A DNA stretch of 6,338 nucleotides from Natronohydrobacter sp. (GTDB taxonomy: Bacteria > Pseudomonadota > Alphaproteobacteria > Rhodobacterales > Rhodobacteraceae), in NCBI GenBank assembly GCA_007123015.1, contig SKSL01000265.1:1-6338 (forward strand), in the 5' to 3' direction. A program made the position numbers and the translations under genes. Below the pieces are notes generated by a model. It was not told the origin of the DNA. It searched no databases and worked only from the letters and a program-made list of their open reading frames with translations. Below are positions 1 to 6,115 of the stretch, piece after piece. The first letter of the stretch is position 1. Every line of letters starts with the position of its first letter.

Positions 1-996
1 GGTTCCCAGTTCCGCAAGCGGCATGGCTTCAAACGGCTGGCCCATTTCACGCCCAAGAACGCGGATTTCGGCCATGATGTCGATGACCGTCGCCATATTA
101 TCAGCATCCGCCCGCGCGACCAGAGCATAGGCCAGCGCCGTCATCCCGTGCAGCGAGCGCGGATAAAGTGGCGTGCGCCCGCGCGTGGGCGCTTCAAGCA
201 ACGCATCGACCTGCACAGTGGCGGCAATGTCCTCGCAGATCAGGCGGAATTCAGCGGCCACAGCTTCGCCCACGACGCCTGCAATGGCCGTGTTGCGCAA
301 ATTTCGATCCGGGATGGCGCGCATCAGCACCGAGACCCGCGCCCAGCTGCGCGGCGTGCAGGCGATCATCTCGCCTTCGCGCAGCGCGGCTTCGGTTGTG
401 TCCAGACAATCGGGCCGCGTGCGGATGAAGGCGATCACCGATGGGTCCAACGCATTGGGCAGCGCATAATTCGCGATCCAGTCCTGCGCGCTGGCGGTCA
501 GGTGCAGATGGATCAGCCGGTCGGAAAGCGCAGTCCCCATCTCATAGGCGATCGCGCCATCTTCGACCGTGTTGCCCGCCGCGATCACCAGACAGCTATC
601 CGGCAAAACATGCGCGCCCACCCGACGTTCCTGCAACAGCCCATAAACAGTGGGTTGCAAGTGGGGGGCGGCGGCGGTCAGTTCATCCATGAACAGAATC
701 GCCGGGCGCGCGGGGTCATCGGGCAGGTCTTCGGGGCGGAACCAGACGGTGCGGCGGGTTTCCATGTCGAAAAACGGCAGACCGCGCAGATCCTGCGGCT
801 CGATCGTGGTCAGGCGCAGGTCGTAAAGCTTCGCGCCGATGTCCTGCGCAAGGGTCTGGACGATCTCGGTCTTGCCGATACCGGGGCGGCCATGCAGCAT
901 CCAGCTTGCGCGCAATATGCCTGCGCTTTGCGCCTGCCAGCCTTCTCGCAAGAGCGCCAGCGCCTGTCCAGTGGTGATCGGGGGGGCATTCAGCAT
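1..996 (-). CDS. MoxR-type AAA+ ATPase, C-terminus cut by window edge
   Basis: The frame is open from ATG at 996 to base 1 (332 codons, no stop), so the 3' end lies outside the window. The sequence shows a complete AAA+ core. Walker A is GRPGIGKT (residues 36-43) and Walker B is ILFMDE (100-105). The sensor-1 segment IAAGN ends at N142, an ALSDRL arginine-finger-like segment spans 156-161, and the sensor-2-like CTPRSW has R216. This order fits the MoxR/AAA_5 family (COG0714), ATP-driven chaperones that remodel or load cofactors onto partner proteins and usually work with a VWA-domain protein. A GAGG Shine-Dalgarno lies about 6 nt before the ATG. The gene follows the pnp terminator and has its own promoter candidate, so it is probably an independent unit. 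Its partner would be expected just left of the window, which is inference. The specific client cannot be deduced. Confidence 0.9.
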   Translation of the reverse strand, partial: MLNAPPITTGQALALLREGWQAQSAGILRASWMLHGRPGIGKTEIVQTLAQDIGAKLYDLRLTTIEPQDLRGLPFFDMETRRTVWFRPEDLPDDPARPAILFMDELTAAAPHLQPTVYGLLQERRVGAHVLPDSCLVIAAGNTVEDGAIAYEMGTALSDRLIHLHLTASAQDWIANYALPNALDPSVIAFIRTRPDCLDTTEAALREGEMIACTPRSWARVSVLMRAIPDRNLRNTAIAGVVGEAVAAEFRLICEDIAATVQVDALLEAPTRGRTPLYPRSLHGMTALAYALVARADADNMATVIDIMAEIRVLGREMGQPFEAMPLAELGT

Positions 997-1016
997 CGCG
1001 GGCCTCGGTCAGTTTG

Positions 1017-1035
1017 GTGCCACATTATCTGGCAC
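1017..1035. promoter_or_regulatory. Inverted repeat enclosing the -10 box, possible operator
   Basis: GTGCCA (1017-1022) and TGGCAC (1030-1035) are perfect 6-bp inverted arms around a 7-bp centre that contains the whole GATAAT -10 candidate. Such placement suits a dimeric repressor that blocks RNA polymerase. No regulator gene is visible nearby, and the arms could also be chance in GC-rich DNA. Confidence 0.35.
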
Positions 1036-1053
1036 AGCAGCCCGTCAAGGCAA
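1024..1053 (-). promoter_or_regulatory. Candidate sigma-70-type promoter of the AAA+ gene
   Basis: Read on the minus strand, TTGCCT (1053-1048, 4/6 match to the -35 consensus) is followed after 18 nt by GATAAT (1029-1024, 5/6 match to the -10). The pair lies between the pnp terminator and the AAA+ start codon, where a promoter is needed. The predicted transcript start near 1017 would leave a leader of about 20 nt. This is a prediction from consensus only. Confidence 0.5.
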
Positions 1054-1087
1054 GCTGCCATCCCTGCGACGTAAAGCCTGCCCATGC

Positions 1088-1119
1088 GAAAGGCCCCGGA
1101 CGCGCGTCCGGGGCCTTTC
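1088..1119 (-). terminator. Intrinsic terminator of pnp
   Basis: A perfect 32-bp palindrome begins 15 nt beyond the pnp stop codon. It has AAAGGCCCCGGAC on one side and its exact complement on the other. The transcript would form a very stable GC-rich stem with A residues at its 5' base and U residues at its 3' base. Because it is symmetrical it could act in both directions, but only pnp converges on it here. The U-run is short (three bases plus one more T or C position), which is common in this group. Confidence 0.88.
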
Positions 1120-1134
1120 AATCTGTCGCAGGGT

Positions 1135-3264
1135 TCAGTCGGCCTGCTCGGCGACGATCTCTTCGCCAGTTTCCTGATTGACCATCTTCATGGCCAACCG
1201 GACCTTGCCGCGATCATCGAAGCCCAGAAGCTTGACCTTCACGTCCTGACCTTCTTTCAGCACATCCGACGGATGGTTCAGGCGGCGGTTCTCGATCTGG
1301 GACACATGCACCAGCCCGTCACGCTTGCCGAAGAAGTTCACGAAGGCACCGAAATCGACCAGCTTGACCACGCGACCCGTATAGATCTGGCCCACTTCCG
1401 GTTCAGCCACGATCGAATAGATCATGTCATAGGCCTTCTTGATCGCCGCCGCGTCATTCGAGGCGATCTTGATCACGCCGTCATCGTTGATGTCGACCTT
1501 CGCACCCGAGACTTCCACGATTTCACGGATGACCTTGCCGCCTGTGCCGATCACTTCGCGGATCTTGTCTGTCGGCACCTGCATGGTTTCGATCTTCGGC
1601 GCATATTGGCTGAAGCCTTGCGGCGCGCTCAACGCTTTCGACATCTCGCCCAGAATGTGCATCCGTCCATCCTTGGCTTGGGACAGCGCCTGTTCCATGA
1701 TCTCGAAGGTGATGCCCGCAACCTTGATATCCATCTGCAGGCTGGTGATCCCGCCTTCGGTTCCGGCGACCTTGAAATCCATGTCGCCAAGGTGGTCTTC
1801 ATCGCCCAGAATATCGGTCAGGACTGCGAAACGGCCGTCATCTTCCAAGATCAGACCCATCGCGACACCGGCCACAGGCGCTTTCAGCGGCACGCCCGCA
1901 TCCATCATCGAGAGCGACCCACCACAGACTGTGGCCATCGAGCTGGAGCCGTTCGATTCCGTGATCTCAGAGACCATACGGATCGTGTAGGGGAAATCGG
2001 TCGCAGCGGGCAGCACGGCTTGCAGCGCGCGCCATGCCAGTTTGCCATGCCCCACTTCGCGCCGTCCCGGAGGGCCGAAGCGACCAACCTCGCCCACAGA
2101 ATAGGGGGGGAAGTTGTAGTGCAGCAGGAAATTGGATTTGCTGGTGCCGGTCAGCGCATCAATGAACTGTTCATCATCGCCTGTGCCCAGCGTGGTCACG
2201 CAAAGCGATTGTGTCTCGCCACGGGTAAACAGCGCTGATCCATGGGTGCGCGGCAGAATGCCGGTTTCGGCTACAATCTGACGCACAGTCTTGGTGTCGC
2301 GCCCATCGACACGCGGCTGGCCATCGACCACAGCACCACGCAGGATCGAGGCTTCCAGCTTCTTCATCGCCGAACCGAGATTTTCATCTGCCAGTTGCTC
2401 CTCAGAGAGCGCGGCCTTGATCGCCTCGCGCGCGGCACTGATCGCGGCGACGCGTTCCTGCTTGTCACGCAGCGCGAAAGCGGCGCGCATCAGCGGCTCG
2501 CCTGCGGCTTTCACGGCAGCGTAGAGCGCGGAATAATCCGGCGGGGTGAAATCAAACGGCTCTTTCGCGGCTTCTTCGGCCAGCGAGATGATCAGGTCGA
2601 TTACCGGCTGGTAGCTTTCATGGGCGAATTTCACGGCACCCAGCATTTCGGCCTCGGTCAGCTCATAGGCTTCCGATTCGACCATCATCACCGCGTCGCG
2701 CGTGCCCGCCACGACCAGATCCAGACGCTGCTCGGGGTTTTCGCGCAGCTTTTCCATGTCCTGACATTCGGGGTTCAGGATATACTGGCCATCGACATAG
2801 CCCACACGCGTAGCGCCAATCGGGCCCATGAAGGGCACACCGGAAATCGTCAGGGCAGCGGACGCGGCGATCAGCGCCACGACATCGGGCTCATTGACCA
2901 GATCATGGCTGAGAACAGTGCAGATCACCAGCACTTCATGTTTGAAGCCATCGACAAAGAGCGGACGGATCGGACGGTCGATCAGACGCGAGGTCAGCGT
3001 TTCCTTGTCACTCGGACGGCCTTCGCGCTTCAGAAACCCACCGGGGATCTTGCCTGCAGCATAGGTCTTTTCCTGATAATGCACAGTCAGCGGGAAAAAA
3101 TCCTGACCCGGTTTCGCAGCCTTGGCGAAAGTCACATTGGCCATGACTGTGGTTTCGCCCAGAGTGGCGATCACAGTGCCATCGGCCTGACGGGCAACCT
3201 TGCCCGTTTCCAGGGTCAGCGTTTCTTCGCCCCACTGGATCGATTTCGTAACGATATTGAACAT
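1135..3264 (-). CDS. pnp: Polynucleotide phosphorylase (PNPase)
   Basis: This 709-residue protein degrades RNA 3' to 5' by phosphorolysis, releasing nucleoside diphosphates, and works in cytoplasmic mRNA decay and RNA quality control. Domains in order are: first RNase PH core (about 14-143) with the GGFLKREGRP loop (75-84), an alpha-helical linker (about 240-320), second RNase PH core (about 323-530), KH domain (about 555-613, GTGG at 573-576) and S1 domain (about 623-694). Residues D490, D496 and K498 in EDHLGDMDFK match the catalytic D486, D492 and K494 of the E. coli enzyme. The start chosen is the ATG at 3264 (MFNIVTKSIQ), with GAGGAA 9 nt upstream and a length equal to the family norm (about 711). 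An in-frame ATG at 3357 would add 31 basic residues without family support. hemF lies upstream on the same strand, and a strong terminator follows. Confidence 0.98.
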   Translation of the reverse strand: MFNIVTKSIQWGEETLTLETGKVARQADGTVIATLGETTVMANVTFAKAAKPGQDFFPLTVHYQEKTYAAGKIPGGFLKREGRPSDKETLTSRLIDRPIRPLFVDGFKHEVLVICTVLSHDLVNEPDVVALIAASAALTISGVPFMGPIGATRVGYVDGQYILNPECQDMEKLRENPEQRLDLVVAGTRDAVMMVESEAYELTEAEMLGAVKFAHESYQPVIDLIISLAEEAAKEPFDFTPPDYSALYAAVKAAGEPLMRAAFALRDKQERVAAISAAREAIKAALSEEQLADENLGSAMKKLEASILRGAVVDGQPRVDGRDTKTVRQIVAETGILPRTHGSALFTRGETQSLCVTTLGTGDDEQFIDALTGTSKSNFLLHYNFPPYSVGEVGRFGPPGRREVGHGKLAWRALQAVLPAATDFPYTIRMVSEITESNGSSSMATVCGGSLSMMDAGVPLKAPVAGVAMGLILEDDGRFAVLTDILGDEDHLGDMDFKVAGTEGGITSLQMDIKVAGITFEIMEQALSQAKDGRMHILGEMSKALSAPQGFSQYAPKIETMQVPTDKIREVIGTGGKVIREIVEVSGAKVDINDDGVIKIASNDAAAIKKAYDMIYSIVAEPEVGQIYTGRVVKLVDFGAFVNFFGKRDGLVHVSQIENRRLNHPSDVLKEGQDVKVKLLGFDDRGKVRLAMKMVNQETGEEIVAEQAD

Positions 3265-3273
3265 CTCTTGCGG

Positions 3274-3279
3274 TTCCTC
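3274..3279 (-). promoter_or_regulatory. Ribosome binding site that fixes the pnp start
   Basis: GAGGAA on the minus strand sits 9 nt before the ATG at 3264. It supports the 709-residue product over the longer reading that begins at 3357. Confidence 0.7.
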
Positions 3280-3281
3280 AT

Positions 3282-3308
3282 GGAAAGCGCCAGCTTTCTG
3301 GGCTTTCC
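3282..3308 (-). promoter_or_regulatory. Stem-loop in the pnp 5' leader
   Basis: The pnp-sense RNA reads GGAAAGC, CCAG, an AAAG tetraloop, CTGG, a single bulged C, then GCTTTCC. The outer 7 bp and inner 4 bp stack into one hairpin that ends 17 nt before the start codon and 2 nt before the Shine-Dalgarno. In E. coli, a pnp leader duplex cut by RNase III lets PNPase repress its own translation. This hairpin is well placed for similar autoregulation, although that role is inference. It has no U-tract, so it is not a terminator. Confidence 0.6.
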
Positions 3309-3444
3309 GTTTCCTATGGCGGCCCCATTGCCGCCGACCCCAATCTTCTAGCATCACGCCGGGGTCCGAGCGTCACGTCTCAGATGGGCGGCGTCCTACA
3401 GGAAAACCGCCTTCAAGGAAAGCTGGATTTGCAGTGCCGCCCGC

Positions 3445-4338
3445 TCAGACCCAACGCGCGAAGGGCGGCAGCGACATCAAGACTGCATCCGGGTCATGGC
3501 CGGTCTGCAAGCCGAATTTGGTGCCCCGGTCATAGACCAGATTGTATTCGGCATAGAGCCCGCGATGGATCAGCTGCGTTTCCTTGTCGGCCTCGGTCCA
3601 GGCCATCCCGCGCCGCCGCTCGACCTGCGCCAGGAAGGCCGGCAGGAAGGCCCGGCCCACATCCTGCGTGAAGGCGAAATCGGCCTCCCAATCGCCGGTG
3701 CAATGGTCGTCGTAGAAAATGCCCCCGACCCCGCGCGCACGCTTGCGATGCGGGATGAAGAAATACTCATCCGCCCAGGCCTTGTAGCGGGGGTAAAGAT
3801 CGCGCCCATGTTTGTCGCAATAGCGCTGCAGGGTCGCGTGGAAATCCGCCGTATCCTCGGCATATTCAATGCAGGGGTTCAGGTCTGACCCGCCCCCGAA
3901 CCACCAGCCGCCTGGGGTCCAGAACATGCGCGTGTTCATATGCACGGCTGGCACATGCGGATTCTGCATATGCGCGACCAGCGAAATGCCAGAGGCCCAG
4001 AAGCGCGGGTCTTTCTCTAGCCCCGGAATTTCCTTGCGCGCGGTCAGCGAGCGCTGCGCCTGATCGCCCAGCGCGCCAAAGACTTCCGAGACATTCACGC
4101 CCACTTTCTCGAACACGCGCCCGCCGCGCATGACGCTCATCAGGCCGCCACCCGCATCCTGCCCGTCGGGGCCATGGCGCTGGGTGTCGCGGATCTCGAA
4201 ACGGCCCGGCGCGCGATCTGACAGCGGGCCGTCCGTGTGGCGCTGCTCGACTGCCTCGAAAGCCGCCACGATCTGGTCGCGCAATTCACGAAACCATGCG
4301 GCCGCGCGGCGTTTCTGATCAGTGTAGTCTTCGGTCAT
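3445..4338 (-). CDS. hemF: Oxygen-dependent coproporphyrinogen III oxidase
   Basis: This cytoplasmic enzyme uses O2 to decarboxylate two propionates of coproporphyrinogen III, giving protoporphyrinogen IX in haem (and bacteriochlorophyll) synthesis. The 297-residue length matches E. coli HemF (299). Conserved blocks are GGGLMSVMRGGRVFEKVGVN (63-82), SLVAHMQNPHVPAVHMNTR (119-137), WWFGGGSDLNP (145-155), HRKRARGVGGIFYDD (197-211) and EYNLVYDRGTKFGLQTG (264-280). Histidines 123, 133, 167 and 197 have the spacing of the important E. coli histidines 96, 106, 145 and 175. The ATG at 4338 is preferred because AAGGA lies 8 nt upstream. An in-frame ATG at 4392 would add 18 residues that resemble no HemF start. 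Within the family signature, A189 and R200 replace the usual Cys and Glu. The HD gene ends 61 bp upstream on the same strand. Confidence 0.97.
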   Translation of the reverse strand: MTEDYTDQKRRAAAWFRELRDQIVAAFEAVEQRHTDGPLSDRAPGRFEIRDTQRHGPDGQDAGGGLMSVMRGGRVFEKVGVNVSEVFGALGDQAQRSLTARKEIPGLEKDPRFWASGISLVAHMQNPHVPAVHMNTRMFWTPGGWWFGGGSDLNPCIEYAEDTADFHATLQRYCDKHGRDLYPRYKAWADEYFFIPHRKRARGVGGIFYDDHCTGDWEADFAFTQDVGRAFLPAFLAQVERRRGMAWTEADKETQLIHRGLYAEYNLVYDRGTKFGLQTGHDPDAVLMSLPPFARWV

Positions 4339-4399
4339 GTCGGCATTCCTTGCGCTTTGCCCAGATGTGGCATGGCACGCGCCAACTGACAAGCCAAGT

Positions 4400-4990
4400 T
4401 TACAGTTTTGCCATCAGCGCCGCATGCCGGGCCAGATAGGCCGCGCGCGTCTCGGCCGGGGGGCGCAGATGCAGATGCAACCCCTCGCGCTGGGCCGGAT
4501 CCAGCTTGCCGAAGAAGCGATCCGCCTCGGCGGGTGTGAAACCTGCGATCTGGGTCGCCTCCAGCCAGGCCGAGACCTTGTCCGCCGCCTTGATCCTGCG
4601 CTTGATTGGGGCAGGCAGTCGCGCAGGCAGCCCGAAGCGAATATGAATGGCTGCTGCCAGCCGCTCATCGAGCGCGCTATATTCCGGGCCAACGGCCGCC
4701 TTGACCGGCGAAATCATATCCCCGATCACATATTCCGGTGCGTCATGCAGCAGGGCTGCCAATTGCCAGCGCGGTTCCGGGCGCGGGGTCAGGCGGGAAT
4801 AGATCTGCTCGACCAGCAGCGAATGTTCGGCGACCGAATAAGGCCAGTCGCCCCGCGTCTGCCCATTCCAGCGCGCGACAAAAGCCAGCCCATGGGCGAT
4901 ATCCTCGATCTCTATATCGACCGGCGTCGGGTCCAGCAGGTCTAGCCTGCGACCTGAAAGCATACGTTGCCAGGCGCGTGTCGGGGGCAT
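4400..4990 (-). CDS. HD-domain phosphohydrolase, YfbR-like (possible 5'-deoxynucleotidase)
   Basis: This 196-residue protein has metal-binding HD residues H56, H82, D83 and D137. It also has the segment YSVAEHSLLVEQ (51-62) and HDAPEYVIGDMISPVK (82-97). Compared with E. coli YfbR, a 5'-deoxynucleotidase, the ligands H33, H68, D69 and D137 are all present, as are E72 (E86), D77 (D91) and the nucleotide-contacting R18-W19 pair (R40-W41). The chemistry is therefore probably metal-dependent dephosphorylation of a nucleoside monophosphate in the cytoplasm; the substrate is inferred. The reading frame stays open upstream to 5548, but the ATG at 4990 is chosen because GAGAGG lies 4 nt before it, the family fold begins there, and the extension would overlap the divergent SDR gene. 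It may share a transcript with hemF. Confidence 0.88.
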   Translation of the reverse strand: MPPTRAWQRMLSGRRLDLLDPTPVDIEIEDIAHGLAFVARWNGQTRGDWPYSVAEHSLLVEQIYSRLTPRPEPRWQLAALLHDAPEYVIGDMISPVKAAVGPEYSALDERLAAAIHIRFGLPARLPAPIKRRIKAADKVSAWLEATQIAGFTPAEADRFFGKLDPAQREGLHLHLRPPAETRAAYLARHAALMAKL

Positions 4991-5013
4991 GGGGCCTCTC
5001 TGATGTTTTTGTG

Positions 5014-5042
5014 GTGTTAGCGCGCGCAGGCGACCGGGTCCA
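5014..5042 (-). promoter_or_regulatory. Weak promoter candidate for the HD gene
   Basis: On the minus strand, TGGACC (5042-5037, 4/6 match) is followed after 17 nt by TAACAC (5019-5014, 3/6 match). It would start transcription near 5007, some 17 nt before the HD start codon. The match is weak and rests mainly on position. Confidence 0.25.
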
Positions 5043-5063
5043 GCAGGTGACGTAACGTCGCCT
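5028..5063. repeat. Inverted repeat in the divergent promoter region
   Basis: AGGCGAC (5028-5034) and GTCGCCT (5057-5063) are perfect 7-bp inverted arms 22 bp apart, with a smaller GACGT-A-ACGTC palindrome at 5049-5059 overlapping the right arm. They lie between the HD gene and the SDR gene and overlap the HD promoter candidate, so they could be operator sites. Chance is not excluded. Confidence 0.35.
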
Positions 5064-5091
5064 TTGCAGCGGATCCGCGCCCGTGGATAGA
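5063..5091 (+). promoter_or_regulatory. Weak promoter candidate for the SDR gene
   Basis: TTTGCA (5063-5068, 4/6 match) and GATAGA (5086-5091, 3/6 match) are separated by 17 nt and would start transcription about 5098, shortly before the AGGAGGG ribosome binding site. The spacer includes a perfect 10-bp palindrome, GCGGATCCGC (5069-5078), a possible regulator site. Confidence 0.3.
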
Positions 5092-5120
5092 TCACCCTGC
5101 TTGGAACAGGAGGGCGCGGG

Positions 5121-5879
5121 ATGGAAATTTCTGGACAACTGGCTGTCGTGACCGGGGGCGGCAGCGGGCTTGGGGCTGCGACGGCGCGGCATCTGGCGCA
5201 AGCAGGGGCGCGCGTGGCAATCCTTGATTTCGACACCGAGCGGGCCGAGGCTGTAGCCGCGGAAATCAACGGACGCGCGTTACGCGTCGATGTGGGCGAT
5301 GCGGCGGCTGTGGGGGCCGCGATGGCCGAGGTCGCGCAGATGGGACCCTTGCGCGTGGCGGTGAATTGCGCGGGCATCGCGACAGCCGCGCGCGTGGTCG
5401 GGCGCGATGGCATGCCCTCGACCGAAGTCTTCGAGCGTGTGATCCGGGTGAACCTGATCGGCACATTCAATGTCATGTCCCATGCGGTCGCGCAGATGAA
5501 AGCGCTTGATGTGATGGCGAGCGGTGAGCGCGGGGTGATCGTCAACACATCCTCTGCGGCCTGGCAGGACGGGCAGATCGGCCAAGCCTCTTATGCTGCG
5601 TCGAAGGGCGGGGTGGCGGCAATGTGCCTGCCTGTGGCCCGCGATCTGGCGCGCGATGCGATCCGCTGCGTGGCCATTGCGCCAGGGCTGTTTCGCACGC
5701 CGATGATGGAAGCCCTGCCCGAAGAGACGACGCGTGCGATCACGGCCAATATCCCCTTCCCGGCGCGGTTGGGCGATCCTGCGGAATTCGCGCTGATGGT
5801 CGGGCAGATCGTCGAAAACCCCTATCTGAACGGCACCACGATCCGCCTTGACGGCGCGACACGCTTGCCGCCGCGCTGA
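5121..5879 (+). CDS. Short-chain dehydrogenase, HSD10-like 3-hydroxyacyl-CoA dehydrogenase
   Basis: This 252-residue protein is a classical SDR. It has the NAD-binding TGGGSGLG (11-18), D36 after the second strand (favouring NAD over NADP), D57, NCAG (82-85), the active-site N111, S145, Y158 and K162, and PG at 188-189. Blocks such as VNLIGTFNV, QIGQASYAASKGG, PVARDLA and the ending LNGTTIRLDGATR match the 17-beta-HSD type 10 / 3-hydroxyacyl-CoA dehydrogenase type II subgroup better than FabG. Those enzymes oxidise 3-hydroxyacyl-CoA or 2-methyl-3-hydroxybutyryl-CoA, in fatty-acid or isoleucine breakdown. AGGAGGG lies 6 nt before the ATG, an almost ideal ribosome site. It is transcribed away from the HD gene, and no acyl-CoA genes are visible beside it, so the pathway is inferred from the subgroup alone. 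Confidence 0.93.
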   Translation: MEISGQLAVVTGGGSGLGAATARHLAQAGARVAILDFDTERAEAVAAEINGRALRVDVGDAAAVGAAMAEVAQMGPLRVAVNCAGIATAARVVGRDGMPSTEVFERVIRVNLIGTFNVMSHAVAQMKALDVMASGERGVIVNTSSAAWQDGQIGQASYAASKGGVAAMCLPVARDLARDAIRCVAIAPGLFRTPMMEALPEETTRAITANIPFPARLGDPAEFALMVGQIVENPYLNGTTIRLDGATRLPPR

Positions 5880-5911
5880 ATACAAGGTGCATGACCTGCG
5901 TATCTCCCAGA

Positions 5912-6002
5912 GCAGAGGCGGCACAATGCGCGATAGGATCTGAGACGAGAATCGATTGACACAATACACTTATGGGGCGATTGTGGGGTGTGGCGCCTCT
6001 GC
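5912..6002. repeat. 14-bp inverted repeat flanking a promoter-like segment
   Basis: GCAGAGGCGGCACA (5912-5925) and TGTGGCGCCTCTGC (5989-6002) are inverted copies matching at 13 of 14 positions, separated by 63 bp that contain a TTGACA box. The unit could be a long-looped RNA hairpin after the SDR, a pair of regulator sites, or the ends of a small mobile remnant. No duplicated target is visible at its borders. Confidence 0.45.
5956..5984 (+). promoter_or_regulatory. Promoter candidate upstream of the M23 peptidase
   Basis: A perfect TTGACA (5956-5961) is followed after 17 nt by GATTGT (5979-5984, 3/6 match to the -10). Surrounding DNA is richer in A and T than the flanking genes. CACAAT (5960-5965) and ATTGTG (5980-5985) form inverted arms over it. 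A second, weaker start (TTGACC at 6004-6009) lies downstream, with the palindrome CAAAGCTTTG (6019-6028) in its spacer. Confidence 0.45.
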
Positions 6003-6115
6003 GTTGACCATTGCAAATCAAAGCTTTGCTAACAGTGATCAGGCGACCGAGAGCTTCAGCGCCACAGCCGCCGCTTTTTCGCGGTTCATTTGATACCTGA
6101 GCCGGGGATGTCCTC

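Larger units (their letters stand above)
3265..3444 (-). other. hemF-pnp intergenic region, containing the pnp leader
   Basis: This is 180 bp without a convincing gene. Besides the leader stem-loop at 3282-3308 it holds a weaker imperfect hairpin, with GGCGG arms at 3387-3391 and CCGCC at 3407-3411 around an inner TCC/GGA stem, which may mark the hemF transcript end. It lacks a U-run, so readthrough into pnp is possible. I found no promoter pair close to consensus. The rpsO gene that precedes pnp in many bacteria is absent here. Confidence 0.5.
5880..6115 (+). other. Intergenic region before the M23 gene
   Basis: This is 236 bp without a convincing gene. It carries the inverted repeat at 5912-6002, the promoter candidates described above, and a short imperfect hairpin around 6072-6083. 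No strong intrinsic terminator for the SDR was seen; AGGTGCATGACCT just after its stop forms only a 4-bp stem. Confidence 0.5.

Noticed and set aside
148..1074. Plus-strand 308-codon frame
   Set aside because: It lies opposite the MoxR-type ATPase, whose Walker and sensor motifs prove the minus strand is coding. The plus-strand translation is low-complexity and Arg/Gln-rich.
1084..3351. Two long plus-strand open frames (384 and 369 codons) opposite pnp
   Set aside because: They are antisense shadows of a clear PNPase gene in high-GC DNA. Their His/Arg-rich translations resemble no family and have no ribosome sites.
3265..3357. Extended PNPase start at 3357
   Set aside because: The 31 added residues are not part of PNPase. 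They overlap the leader stem-loop, and the ATG at 3264 has a good ribosome site.
4373..4384. TGGC-ACGC-GCCA inverted repeat and a TTGTCA box between the HD gene and hemF
   Set aside because: The arms are only 4 bp and no acceptable -10 box lies at the right distance, so it is not reported as a promoter or operator.
4991..5548. N-terminal extension of the HD gene to 5548
   Set aside because: It would run through the divergent promoter region and antisense to the SDR gene. The extra 186 residues are Ala/Thr/Arg-rich without homology, and a ribosome site marks 4990.
5280..5969. Minus-strand 229-codon frame opposite the SDR gene
   Set aside because: It is a shadow frame of a clear SDR coding sequence and has no recognisable motif.
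5956..6093. Possible small protein from TTG at 5956, with IVGC resembling a lipobox
   Set aside because: It has no positively charged start, no ribosome site and AT-rich third positions unlike local genes, and its start codon is the -35 box itself.
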